DNA from: Acidobacteriota bacterium | GTDB lineage: Bacteria; Acidobacteriota; Vicinamibacteria; Vicinamibacterales; JAFNAJ01 | Direction: 5' to 3' | Assembly: GCA_023384575.1 (NCBI GenBank) | Contig: JAHDVP010000031.1 | Location: 23,378-68,089, forward strand | DNA length: 44,712 nucleotides | Shown: positions 17,193 through 25,337 of the stretch, piece by piece | Layout: each line of letters begins with the position of its first letter | Numbering within the stretch: the first letter of the stretch is position 1 | Program-made: the position numbers and the translations under genes | Notes under the pieces: model-generated | The model's input: the letters and a program-made list of their open reading frames with translations, nothing else | What the model was told of the DNA's origin: nothing | The model's database searches: none

Positions 17193-18692
17193 ATGTCCCG
17201 ACACGGTTCGATCCTCGTCATCGACGACGAGGAGATCATGCGAGAAATCCTGCACGCGCTGCTGTCGCGCGAGGGGTACGACGTGCGCCTCGCCGCCGGG
17301 GGCGCCGAGGGGCTCGCGCTCGCCCGCGGCCTGTCGTTCGACGCGGCGATCGTCGACGTGATGATGCCGGGCATCGACGGCATGACGGTGCTGGAAGAGC
17401 TGAAGCGCCTCGACGAGGAACTGCCCGTCATCATGATCACGGCGTTCGCCTCGGTCGAGACCGCAATTGCCGCGATGAAACGCGGCGCCTTCGACTACAT
17501 CACCAAGCCGTTCAAGAACGACGAGGTGCTCGTCGTCCTCAGGAACGCGGTGGAGCGGAGCCGCCTCGTCAGGGAGAACCTCGCCCTCAAGCAGAACCTG
17601 CAGGCGCGCTACTCGAAGTTCGCCAACATCGTCGGCCGCAGCGACCGCATGCGGCAGGTGTTCGACCTCGTGATCCAGGCGGCACCGAGCCGGTCCACGG
17701 TGCTCGTGTACGGGGAGAGCGGGACCGGCAAGGAGCTCGTCGCGCGCGCCCTGCACACGAACTCGCCGCGCGCCGAGCGTCCCTTCATCACGGTCAACTC
17801 CGGGAGCCTGCCGCCCGACCTGCTCGAGTCGAACCTCTTCGGCCACGTGAAGGGCGCGTTCACCGGCGCGGTCTACCCCAAGAAGGGGCTCTTCGAGCTC
17901 GCCGACAAGGGCAGCATCTTCTTCGACGAGATCGGCAACGTGCCGCTCGAAACCCAGTCGAAGCTCCTGCGCGTGATCCAGGAACGCGAGTTCATGCGGC
18001 TCGGGGGCGTCGAGACCATCAAGGTCGACGTCCGGATCATCGCGGCGACCAACGTCGACCTCCGGCGGATGGTCGACGAGGGGCGCTTCCGCGAGGACCT
18101 CTATTACCGGCTGCACGTCATCTCGATCACGCTCCCTCCGCTCCGCGACCGACGCGAGGACATCCCGCCGCTCGTGCAGCACTTCCTCGAGAAGTACGGC
18201 GAGGAGAACGGCCGCCCCGGGCTCGAGCTGTCGCCGGAGACGCTCGACCAGCTCATGGACTACGACTGGCCTGGCAACGTGCGGGAACTCGAGAACGCGA
18301 TCGAGCGGGCGGTCGTGCTGTGCGCCGGGACCCGGATCGGCCCGGAGCTGATCCCCGACACGGTCAGGGCCCGCCGGCCGTTCCACATGCCGCAGATCGT
18401 CGTGCCGCCCGAGGGCATCTCGTTCAAGGAGGTCATCGGCGATTTCGAGCGCCGCCTGATCGAGTCGACACTCGAGGCCGCCGGCGGCGTGCAGAAGCGG
18501 GCGGCCGAGCTGCTCCACGTCAAGCCGACGACGCTCAACGAGATGATCAAGCGGTACGACATCCGCCCGCGGAGGAAACGGAGCGGGCCGGACGCCGGCG
18601 CGCCGGAAGGCCCCGCCACGGCCGACGAGGCGGCACCGGCGGCCGAGGCTACGCCGGTCGGACCGCGGCCATCAGGCGATCGTACTTGTTGA
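17193..18692 (+). CDS. Sigma54-dependent response regulator (NtrC/PrsR-like)
   Basis: A 499-residue activator: receiver domain (1-120) with acidic pocket D11-D12, phospho-acceptor Asp55 (VDVMMPG) and conserved Lys in ITKPFK; an AAA+ domain with Walker A GESGTGKE (about 174-181), the sigma54-contacting GAFTGA loop (221-226) and Walker B SIFFDEIG; and a Fis-type helix-turn-helix (about 420-460: QKRAAELLHVKPTTLNEMIKRY). All residues needed to activate RpoN-dependent promoters are present. A low-complexity Ala/Pro tail follows the HTH and its last 44 bp overlap the convergent glycosyltransferase gene. The kinase just upstream is the likely phosphodonor; the adjacent glycan operon is a candidate target by position only. 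Confidence 0.95.
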   Translation: MSRHGSILVIDDEEIMREILHALLSREGYDVRLAAGGAEGLALARGLSFDAAIVDVMMPGIDGMTVLEELKRLDEELPVIMITAFASVETAIAAMKRGAFDYITKPFKNDEVLVVLRNAVERSRLVRENLALKQNLQARYSKFANIVGRSDRMRQVFDLVIQAAPSRSTVLVYGESGTGKELVARALHTNSPRAERPFITVNSGSLPPDLLESNLFGHVKGAFTGAVYPKKGLFELADKGSIFFDEIGNVPLETQSKLLRVIQEREFMRLGGVETIKVDVRIIAATNVDLRRMVDEGRFREDLYYRLHVISITLPPLRDRREDIPPLVQHFLEKYGEENGRPGLELSPETLDQLMDYDWPGNVRELENAIERAVVLCAGTRIGPELIPDTVRARRPFHMPQIVVPPEGISFKEVIGDFERRLIESTLEAAGGVQKRAAELLHVKPTTLNEMIKRYDIRPRRKRSGPDAGAPEGPATADEAAPAAEATPVGPRPSGDRTC

Positions 18693-19881
18693 GGATCACG
18701 TCCCAGCGATAGTGCTGGCGCACGTAGTGAAGACCGTTGCGCCCCATGGCGGCGCGTAGGCGGTCGTCGGCCACGAGCAGCTTCAGCGCTTCGACGAACT
18801 CGTCGCGGTCCGCGTAGAACAGCCCCGCATTGCTCGCCCGGCAGTGCTCGACGACGACCTCGCTGCGCGCGTTGGCCAGGATGGGCGTGCCCACGGCGAA
18901 CGCCTCGAGCGCCAGCAGCGACAGGCTCTCGAGCGGCGACGGAACGATCACGACCGTTGCGGCCTCGAGGGCCTGCAGGCGCTCGTGCTCGGGCAGCAGG
19001 CCGGCGAACCTGATGAACGGCTCCTCGGGGATCGGCATCAGCTTGGCACCCATCAGGGCCAGCGTCGCGTCGCCTCCCGCCCCGGCGTAACTGCTGAAGT
19101 ACTCGATCAGCTCCTCGCAACCCTTGCCCGGGTCGATGCGCCCGCCGTACAGCGCGACCGGACCGTGCAGCTTGTGTCGCCGGCGGAACAGCGACCCGCG
19201 CGGCCCCGTCTTGAACCGGCCCGAGTCGATCTCCTCGGCAGCCTCGTCGTCGCCGGAGCGTCCGGCCTGCGGCGGCAGGTCGACGCCGCAGCCCACGGTC
19301 TCCTGGGCGTGCGCGCGAATCGGGAACGTCGACACCAGGAAGCGGCGCTCGACCTCCGTATTGAAGGCGATCCCGGCCGGCAGCGCGAACATCTCGCCGT
19401 AGATGCCGAGCCGGATGGCGGGCTCGTCGTGCGCGGTCGGCACGAGGATGCTCCGCTCCGGCGCGACCGCCAGCCCGAGCACCGTCGGCGCGTAGAGATA
19501 CGTGAAGAAGATGAGGATGTCGTATTGCCGGTGGTGCGCCTCGAGGTGCTCGACGAGCGCCGGGCACCACGGCCCCTGCCGGCGCAGCCAGGCCAGCTCG
19601 TCGTCTCGCGTGTGCGGGTAGTTGAAGATCCAGTCGGAATACTGGTTGAACGACCGGATGTCGCGCGTCTCCGCGTTGGGGAAACGGCGGATGGTGACGC
19701 CGCGGACCCGGTCGGTGCCCTCGGGGTACTCGTTCTTCCAGGTGATGTAGTCGCGGGCACAGGTGGTGAGGACCTCGACCTGGTGGCGGGCAGCGAGCCG
19801 CTCGGCGATCAACCGGCAGTGGTACTCGGATCCCCCGAGAATCTCCGTGCCGTACCGTTGCACGATGAAGGCGATCTTCAC
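18649..19881 (-). CDS. Glycosyltransferase family 4 (paralog A2)
   Basis: A 410-residue GT-B fold glycosyltransferase read from a GTG complementary to 19879-19881. The N-terminus IAFIVQRYGTEILGGSEYHC and the block LTTCARDYITW are near-identical to the gene at 22196-23530. The donor-site region VPSPLESLSLLALEAFAVGTPIL gives the E-x7-E motif of GT4 retaining enzymes, and VALYGGRIDPGKGCEELIEYF is the second Rossmann start. An insert of about 30 charged residues (GRSGDDEAAEEIDSGRFK) near 205-235 is absent from the paralog. It is last in the six-gene glycan operon. Sugar specificity cannot be read from sequence. Confidence 0.9.
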   Translation of the reverse strand: MKIAFIVQRYGTEILGGSEYHCRLIAERLAARHQVEVLTTCARDYITWKNEYPEGTDRVRGVTIRRFPNAETRDIRSFNQYSDWIFNYPHTRDDELAWLRRQGPWCPALVEHLEAHHRQYDILIFFTYLYAPTVLGLAVAPERSILVPTAHDEPAIRLGIYGEMFALPAGIAFNTEVERRFLVSTFPIRAHAQETVGCGVDLPPQAGRSGDDEAAEEIDSGRFKTGPRGSLFRRRHKLHGPVALYGGRIDPGKGCEELIEYFSSYAGAGGDATLALMGAKLMPIPEEPFIRFAGLLPEHERLQALEAATVVIVPSPLESLSLLALEAFAVGTPILANARSEVVVEHCRASNAGLFYADRDEFVEALKLLVADDRLRAAMGRNGLHYVRQHYRWDVILNKYDRLMAAVRPA

Positions 19882-19907
19882 GACGGCATCACTCCATCAC
19901 GGACGCT

Positions 19908-20972
19908 TCAGGCGAAGTGGCCGAGCATCCGCTCGAGGCCCCCCCGGATCCGTTCCTCGCCGAACGCGGCCAGCCGACGATGCTGGCCCTCCACGACCTG
20001 CTGCCGCAGGGCCGCATTGTAGGCCAGCTCGCCGAGCAGTTCGGCCGCGAACTCCAGGTCCTTCGGGAAGAAAGTCACGCCGGCGCCCCCGAGCGTCTCG
20101 GGCACGGCCGACGAGGCATAGGCCAGCACGGGCACCCCGGCGGCCATGGCCTCGACGAGCGGGACGCAGAAGCCCTCGTGCTCGCTCAGGGACACGTAAA
20201 CGCGGGCGGCGCGGTAGTAGGCGGCGAGATCCTCGTCTGGCACCGACCCAACGAAGAGGAACCGGTCGCTCGGCATCTCGAACTGCGCGATGAGGGCCCG
20301 CACCGTCGCGTAGTAGGCCGGCACCGCATCGCACTTGCCGACGAACAGGAAGCGGTAGTCCACGTCCACGTACCGCTTGTAGACCTCGGCGAGCCTGATG
20401 TGATCCTCGATCCGCTTGTTCGGCGCGATCCGGCCGACGTAGAGGAAGTTCAGCAGGCCGTCGCCGAGCAGGCGGTCGAGGGCGGGCCGGGGGGGCGCAT
20501 CGGTGATGCGCCGGGTATCGACGGCAATGGGGAGGACGCCCGTCGGCGCGAAGCCGAGCGCGTCGAGCTCCCGCCGGTTGTACTCGGAGTCGCCGAGCGC
20601 GAGGTCGACGTGTCCGACGAGGCTCGAGAGCTCGTGCCGCCCGAGCACCGCCAGGCGGAAGATGTCGGGTGCGTAGGGGGCGAAGAACTGGGCCGGGGTG
20701 ATGTTGTGGTACTGGAGCACGCGCCCACCGTCGAGCGTGGCGAACGCCCCGGTCATCGCCGACGGCAGGGCGAAGTGGAACACGGTCACGTCGGCGCGGC
20801 GCGCGGCCGGATCCTCGAAGCGGTAGACCTCGCCGCGCAGCTCGTCGTCGACCGTCATCGCGAAGATGTCCGACTCGTGCCCGAGGCGACGGCACAGATC
20901 GCGGACCGCCCGGGCGCTGTCGCCAATCGCGTCGCCTCGATGCGCGGCGGGGACCCACTGATGCACGATCAT
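19908..20972 (-). CDS. Glycosyltransferase family 4 (paralog B2)
   Basis: A 354-residue GT4-type transferase starting at the ATG complementary to 20970-20972, overlapping the preceding stop by four bases. Its marks are VLQYHNITPAQFF, ALGDSEYNRRELDALGF, FLYVGRIAPNKRIEDHIRL and the E-x7-E block SEHEGFCVPLVEAMAAGVPVLAY. The same blocks in the same order occur in the gene just upstream (20969-22192), so the two are tandem duplicates. It is about 50 residues shorter because it lacks that paralog's C-terminal extension. No membrane segment; cytosolic or peripherally membrane-bound. Acceptor and donor unknown. Confidence 0.9.
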   Translation of the reverse strand: MIVHQWVPAAHRGDAIGDSARAVRDLCRRLGHESDIFAMTVDDELRGEVYRFEDPAARRADVTVFHFALPSAMTGAFATLDGGRVLQYHNITPAQFFAPYAPDIFRLAVLGRHELSSLVGHVDLALGDSEYNRRELDALGFAPTGVLPIAVDTRRITDAPPRPALDRLLGDGLLNFLYVGRIAPNKRIEDHIRLAEVYKRYVDVDYRFLFVGKCDAVPAYYATVRALIAQFEMPSDRFLFVGSVPDEDLAAYYRAARVYVSLSEHEGFCVPLVEAMAAGVPVLAYASSAVPETLGGAGVTFFPKDLEFAAELLGELAYNAALRQQVVEGQHRRLAAFGEERIRGGLERMLGHFA

Positions 20973-22192
20973 GAGGACGGCGGGCCGGGGTCGTCCGGCG
21001 GCTCCGGAAGGGCCTGGTAGAGTGCAGGCCGATGGCGCCGCAGCTCCTCGAGGCGCTCGCTCTGTCGGAACTGATCCCAGAAGTCGAAGGCCACCTCGTG
21101 GGGCGGAAGCGGGGGCGCCTCGAGGGCGCGCTCGACGAAAGCGAGCAGCGTTGCCGCGAAGTCCCGGGCGCGCAGTCGGCCGAGCGCGGCGTCCTGGCTG
21201 GCGACGATCGCCTCGCGCAGAGTCGAGTCGGCGACGACGGCGTCGATCAGCCTGGCCACGTGAGCGGGGTCCTTGGTGTCGTAGAGCACCCCGGCGCCGT
21301 CCATGGTGGCCGGCACCGCCGTCGCCGCGTAGGCCAGGACCGGCACGCCCTTGTGAAAGGCCTCGACGAGCGGGACACAGAAGCCTTCGTGCTCGCTGGC
21401 GCACACGAAGACGTCGGCCACGTCGTAGAGCGCCGACAGCTCCTCGTTCGACACGTGTCCCGTGAAGTGGACGTCGGGCAGGCGTAGCCGAGCGACGAGC
21501 TGCTGGAGCATGGCGAAGTACAGCTCGAAGCCGGAGTACGCCCCGACGAGGATCAGGCGCGACCTCGGGTTGTGCCGCGTCTTGTACGCGTGGAAGAACC
21601 CGATGACGTCCTCGAGTCGCTTGTTCGGGATGACTCGACCCACGAAGAGCAGGTTCACCCAGTCGTCGTCGAACTCGAGGGCCAGGCGGGCGTCGGCGCC
21701 GCCCGCGAGATGATCGAAGCTCGGCACGACCGGGAGCACGCCGGTGTCGCGGAAGCCGAGCGTCTCGAGCTCCTGCCGGTTGAACTCCGAATCGCCGAGG
21801 GCGAGGTGCACGCGACCCGTGTAGGCGCCGAGTTCCCGCCGGCCCATGTAACAGAGCTGGACCAGCAGCGGATGCACGCCGACGAAATACTCGGGAGGCG
21901 TGATGTTGTGGTAGATGAGCGCCATCCGGTCGGGCAGGGCGTAGGCCACGCGCGAGGCGCGCGAGCCGATCGAGAAGTGGTGCAGGAGCAGGCGCTCCGC
22001 TGGACGCTCGTCGACGAGATCCCGGTAATCGCGAGTCAGTTCCTCGAGCCTGGGGTCGGCCGTCTCGACGAAAATGTCGGAGGCGAAGCCCGCCTGACGC
22101 AGCACGCGCTGGATCCCGAGCACCTCGTGGCCGATGGCGTCGCCGTACCCGAGCGTCGCGAGCACCTGATCGACGTGGGGGACGGAGGGCAT
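20969..22192 (-). CDS. Glycosyltransferase family 4 (paralog B1)
   Basis: A 407-residue GT4-type transferase, paralogous to the next gene of the operon: shared YHNITPPEYF, ALGDSEFNRQELETLGF, LLFVGRVIPNKRLEDVIGF and SEHEGFCVPLVEAFHKGVPVLAY with the E-x7-E motif. A C-terminal extension (about 355-407) carries WDQFRQSERLEELRRHRPALYQALPEP, predicted helical and perhaps a docking segment. It starts at the ATG complementary to 22190-22192, three bases below the upstream glycosyltransferase stop. Likely adds one sugar to a growing lipid-linked or surface glycan. Confidence 0.9.
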   Translation of the reverse strand: MPSVPHVDQVLATLGYGDAIGHEVLGIQRVLRQAGFASDIFVETADPRLEELTRDYRDLVDERPAERLLLHHFSIGSRASRVAYALPDRMALIYHNITPPEYFVGVHPLLVQLCYMGRRELGAYTGRVHLALGDSEFNRQELETLGFRDTGVLPVVPSFDHLAGGADARLALEFDDDWVNLLFVGRVIPNKRLEDVIGFFHAYKTRHNPRSRLILVGAYSGFELYFAMLQQLVARLRLPDVHFTGHVSNEELSALYDVADVFVCASEHEGFCVPLVEAFHKGVPVLAYAATAVPATMDGAGVLYDTKDPAHVARLIDAVVADSTLREAIVASQDAALGRLRARDFAATLLAFVERALEAPPLPPHEVAFDFWDQFRQSERLEELRRHRPALYQALPEPPDDPGPPSS

Positions 22193-22195
22193 CGC

Positions 22196-23530
22196 TCAGG
22201 ACACCCGCCTCTCGCGCGACCGCGCGATGCGCCGCGCCTGAAGGACGGGCCCCGTCGGCAGCGCGTCCACCACGCCCCTGGCCGGCGGACAGGTCGCGCG
22301 GCGACGCGCCCACCACCCTGGGAGCGCCGCCATCGAGCGCCCGGGGCCACCGCGCCGGTCCTCGTCGGCCAACCGGTTCAGCACGTCGAGATACTTGCGC
22401 TCGATGACGGGCCAGGCGTAGTGACGCCGGTAGTACTCGGCGCCGTTGCGGCCGAGCGCCACGTTCAGCGAGCGGTTCGACTCGAGCGCGAAGAGCGTCT
22501 CGACGAACTCGTGTCGCGTCTCGTAATACAGCCCCGCGTTGCTGCGGATGCACTGCCCGCGCAGGACGTCGCACCGGCCGTTGGCGAGCACCGGCCGGCC
22601 GAGCGCCCACGCCTCGAGTGCCACCATCGACAGGCTCTCGAAATACGACGGCATCACCAGCGCTGCCGCCGCGGCCATGCCGTCGAACTTGTCCTCGTCC
22701 GGGACGAAGCCGAGGTGGCGGATCTTCGGGTGCCGCGGCACGTCGAGCACCGCCTGGCCGGCGAGGACCAGCGTGAGGTCGCGCTTCGTGTTCCGCAGGT
22801 ACCAGTCGAAGTGCGAGAACAGCTCACGGCAGCCCTTGTTCTCGTCGATGCGGCCCACGTAGATCACGAACGGGCCGTCGAGGCCGTGGCGCCGCCGGAA
22901 GCGCTCGGGCCTCACCCGCGCCGGCACCTCGGAGCCGACGCCGACAACGACGCCGGGCACCGCAGTCGAGCCCGACACGGCCTGGATCATCGCCCGCTCT
23001 TCGAGCGAGTTGTACATGAGCGCGCGCACGCCGCGGAACAGCGGGCCGAAGATGTGCAGGCCGACGGCGGGATCGCGTTCGGCGGTGGGGACGAGGACCG
23101 CGCGGGCGGGCAGCGCGCGGGCCCCGTGCCAGGCGTGGTGGTAGCGGTAGCTGAAGAAGAAGCAGTAGTCGAAGGCATCATCGGACCGGGCGATGTGGCT
23201 CACGAGGGCCGAACTCGTCGGCCCCTCGCTCTCGAGCCAGCGAAGCTCGTCGGCGACCGAATGCGGCTCGTCGAAGACGCGCGCCGACCACCGGGCGAAA
23301 TCGTCGGGGTCGCGTGGCCGATCGACGGGAAAGCGCCTGACCGCAACCCCATTGACCGTGTCGCGTCCGGCCGGGTAGGCGTTGGCCCAGGTCACGTAGT
23401 CGCGTGCGCACGTGGTCAGCACCTCGACGTCGTGGTGCCTGGCCAGTCGCTCGGCGATGTACCGGGCATGCAACTCGGCGCCGCCGTTGATGTCGGCGCC
23501 ATACCGCTGGACGACGACGGCGAGTCTCAC
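22196..23530 (-). CDS. Glycosyltransferase family 4 (paralog A1)
   Basis: A 444-residue GT4-type transferase with N-terminal VVVQRYGADINGGAELHARYIAERL and LTTCARDYVTWANAYPAG, closely matching paralog A2 at 18649-19881. Donor-site text VMPSYFESLSMVALEAWALGRPVLANG gives E-x7-E, and VIYVGRIDENKGCRELF marks the second domain. The C-terminal ~50 residues are Arg/Pro-rich and not shared with A2. The start is a GTG complementary to 23528-23530 that overlaps the preceding stop (GTGA), so translation is coupled to the Arg-rich protein upstream. Confidence 0.9.
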   Translation of the reverse strand: MRLAVVVQRYGADINGGAELHARYIAERLARHHDVEVLTTCARDYVTWANAYPAGRDTVNGVAVRRFPVDRPRDPDDFARWSARVFDEPHSVADELRWLESEGPTSSALVSHIARSDDAFDYCFFFSYRYHHAWHGARALPARAVLVPTAERDPAVGLHIFGPLFRGVRALMYNSLEERAMIQAVSGSTAVPGVVVGVGSEVPARVRPERFRRRHGLDGPFVIYVGRIDENKGCRELFSHFDWYLRNTKRDLTLVLAGQAVLDVPRHPKIRHLGFVPDEDKFDGMAAAAALVMPSYFESLSMVALEAWALGRPVLANGRCDVLRGQCIRSNAGLYYETRHEFVETLFALESNRSLNVALGRNGAEYYRRHYAWPVIERKYLDVLNRLADEDRRGGPGRSMAALPGWWARRRATCPPARGVVDALPTGPVLQARRIARSRERRVS

Positions 23531-24351
23531 GACTCGTCCGACGACCCGGACGACCCGCCGGTCGCGGGGCCGCCGTCAGGATCGGCCGCAGGGGCACCGC
23601 TCCGCTGGCCCGGCCGGTCCTCGAGCCGCGGCCCATCCTCTCGAGAGACTTCGCGCTCGTTCGGAGCGTCGGGCTCGCCCGGGCCTGCCGGGCCCCGCTT
23701 GCGCCCGCGGCGGCGGCGGCGGCGGCGCCGGGCCTCCTCGTCGCCAGAGTCGTCGCCCGGAGCGGGCGGTTTGGCGGCCTCCGGCCGGTACATCACGCTG
23801 CCCTCGAGCACGCGGGCGCGGCGCTCGTCGAAGTCGAGCCGGGTCGACATCGATTCGAGGCGCATCTTGAGGTTCTTGACCTCGATGCTCGTGCGCGTCA
23901 ACTCGAGCACCAGGTTGTTCAACACCTCGTAAGTGAGCAGGTCGAGGTCGTCGCGAATCCCGAACCGCTTCAGGACGTGATGGTTCAGACGGCTCTGCTG
24001 GTTGAGCGCCCCGATGATCGGGTTGGGATTGAAGAACAGCTTCAACAGCGGGTTCAGGAGCTTCCGGATCCAGCGGATCGGTGCACGGACCGACTCGTAG
24101 ATCGTCGTGTCCTCGAACCCGTAGTTCTGCGGCGGTGGCTCGACGGGCGCGCTGCGCTGCTGCCGGAACTGCTGGACCAGTTCCGAGCGCACGTTGCGGG
24201 GGTCGAGGAACTTCTCCAGCTTGACGCTCGCGAGCTCCCGAATCTGCTCCTCGGTGTAGTCGACGCCCCGCTTCTCCCTGATGCGCTCGCGGATCTGCTG
24301 CATGATCCGCTCGACGTCCACGTTGTCTGATCGTACGTTGAATTCGGCCAT
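23527..24351 (-). CDS. Arg-rich protein of the glycan operon, unknown function
   Basis: A 274-residue protein from the ATG complementary to 24349-24351, six bases after the UbiA-type gene. Residues about 10-70 form a charged helix with a repeated IRERIREKR pattern; about 90-175 are more hydrophobic and may be amphipathic (IRWIRKLLNPLLKLFFNPNPII, then LTYEVLNNLVLELTRTSIEVKNLKMRLES, coiled-coil like). The C-terminal ~90 residues are disordered, with a run of eight Arg encoded by a (GCG)7 tract and Gly/Pro/Asp-rich text. The N-terminal IMQQIRERI type of sequence is familiar to me from proteins of surface-polysaccharide clusters, often ahead of methyltransferase domains, but here no enzyme domain follows. 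A scaffold, chain-length or membrane-recruitment role is only a guess. Confidence 0.8.
   Translation of the reverse strand: MAEFNVRSDNVDVERIMQQIRERIREKRGVDYTEEQIRELASVKLEKFLDPRNVRSELVQQFRQQRSAPVEPPPQNYGFEDTTIYESVRAPIRWIRKLLNPLLKLFFNPNPIIGALNQQSRLNHHVLKRFGIRDDLDLLTYEVLNNLVLELTRTSIEVKNLKMRLESMSTRLDFDERRARVLEGSVMYRPEAAKPPAPGDDSGDEEARRRRRRRRGRKRGPAGPGEPDAPNEREVSREDGPRLEDRPGQRSGAPAADPDGGPATGGSSGSSDES
23707..23727 (-). repeat. (GCG)7 trinucleotide tract encoding poly-Arg
   Basis: Seven perfect GCG units on the + strand read as seven CGC Arg codons on the coding strand, and one more Arg codon follows in an eight-Arg run. Slipped-strand changes would add or remove Arg residues without a frameshift. 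Confidence 0.8.
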
Positions 24352-24356
24352 GGGGT

Positions 24357-25238
24357 TCAGTGGAGCGGAATGGGCCGGTAGACGATGAGCACGACGGCGA
24401 CTGCCCAGCAGGCCACGCAGACCAGCAGCGGTCGGTCGGCGAGCAGCATCGCGGTCGGACTGCCGCCGCCCTCTTTCTGGTGCACGAGATACAGGTACCG
24501 GAAGATGCCGTACAGCGGGAACGGCAGCGTGAAGATCAGCTGGTCGGAGCCGAACTTCTCGATCGTCTCTGGGCTCACCGTGTACAACGCGTAGCCCATC
24601 AGGGTGGAGGCGGTCACGACCGCGATCATCTGGTCGAGCAGGTAGGGGCTGTACTCCTGCAGGATCGGCCGGTGCCCCGTGGCGCCCTCGGCGAGCAGCG
24701 TCAGCTCGTGGCGCCGCTTGCTGAGCGCGAGGAACAGCGCGAGCAGGATGGTGCAGACGAGCAGCCAGTGGCTGATGGCCACGCCGATGGCGACCGCCCC
24801 CGCGACCGCCCGCAGCACGAAGCCGAGCGCGATCGTGAGCACGTCCAGAATGACCAGCCGCTTGATCGGGCCCGAGTAGAGCCCGAGCAGCGTCACGTAG
24901 ATCGCCGCGACGAGGCCGAACCGCACGCTCAGCCAGAAGGCCGCCGCGAGCGCGACCGCGCCGATGGCGGCCGCCGCGATCAGCGCGCGCCGCGGGTCGA
25001 GCGCGCCGCTGGCAATCGGCCGCCGTGCCTTGACCGGATGCCGCCGGTCCGCCTCCCGGTCCATGACGTCGTTGACCAGGTAAACGACGCCGGACAGCCC
25101 GCAGAAGATGGCGAAGGCGGCGGCCGCCAGCGCGGCCGCATGCGGGTCGAAGAGCTGCCGCCCGAAGAGCAGCGCGGCGAAGACCACCAGGTTCTTCGTC
25201 CACTGCTCCGGCCGCAGCGAAATGAGTAGGTATCGCAC
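24357..25238 (-). CDS. UbiA-family prenyltransferase, decaprenyl-phosphate phosphoribosyltransferase-like
   Basis: A 293-residue polytopic protein (about eight to nine TM helices) with the Asp-rich motif NDxxDxxxDxxH intact (Asn56, Asp57, Asp60, Asp64, His67) and a second motif LYSGPIKRLVILDVL. The N-terminus SLRPEQWTKNLVVFAALLF and the loop LSKRRHELTLL match the DPPR-synthase branch of UbiA proteins (Rv3806c type), which transfer 5-phosphoribose from PRPP to polyprenyl phosphate, the first step to polyprenyl-phospho-arabinose in mycobacteria. The GTG complementary to 25236-25238 is the start. No epimerase/oxidase partners (DprE1/DprE2) are in the window. It heads the six-gene glycan operon, fitting a role as lipid-linked pentose donor source. 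Confidence 0.88.
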   Translation of the reverse strand: MRYLLISLRPEQWTKNLVVFAALLFGRQLFDPHAAALAAAAFAIFCGLSGVVYLVNDVMDREADRRHPVKARRPIASGALDPRRALIAAAAIGAVALAAAFWLSVRFGLVAAIYVTLLGLYSGPIKRLVILDVLTIALGFVLRAVAGAVAIGVAISHWLLVCTILLALFLALSKRRHELTLLAEGATGHRPILQEYSPYLLDQMIAVVTASTLMGYALYTVSPETIEKFGSDQLIFTLPFPLYGIFRYLYLVHQKEGGGSPTAMLLADRPLLVCVACWAVAVVLIVYRPIPLH

Positions 25239-25270
25239 AGGGGACTGCGGCGCCGTGCGGTCGCGCAGGA

Positions 25271-25300
25271 CGCCGGACGACGCCGGACCACGCCGGGAAG
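25271..25300. repeat. Three 10-bp direct repeats upstream of the glycan operon
   Basis: CGCCGGACGA, CGCCGGACCA and CGCCGGGAAG occupy 25271-25280, 25281-25290 and 25291-25300, one helical turn apart. The last repeat also forms a 7-bp hairpin with 25302-25308. They lie in the 99-bp gap between the STAS gene and the UbiA-type gene, 33 bp above its start, where a regulator could bind. Confidence 0.5.
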
Positions 25301-25337
25301 GCCCGGCGACCCTCCCGGGATCGGAACGCGCCGCTGC

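Noticed and set aside
14223-18518. A 1431-codon open frame on the minus strand opposite the kinase/regulator genes, and similar long frames elsewhere
   Set aside because: These are GC-rich shadow frames: Arg/Asp/His-rich, without domains, and opposite genes with full domain evidence.
25291-25308. Hairpin CGCCGGG-AAGG-CCCGGCG as terminator of the STAS gene
   Set aside because: No T-run on the minus strand and only a 7-bp stem, so termination is not supported; it overlaps the direct repeats.
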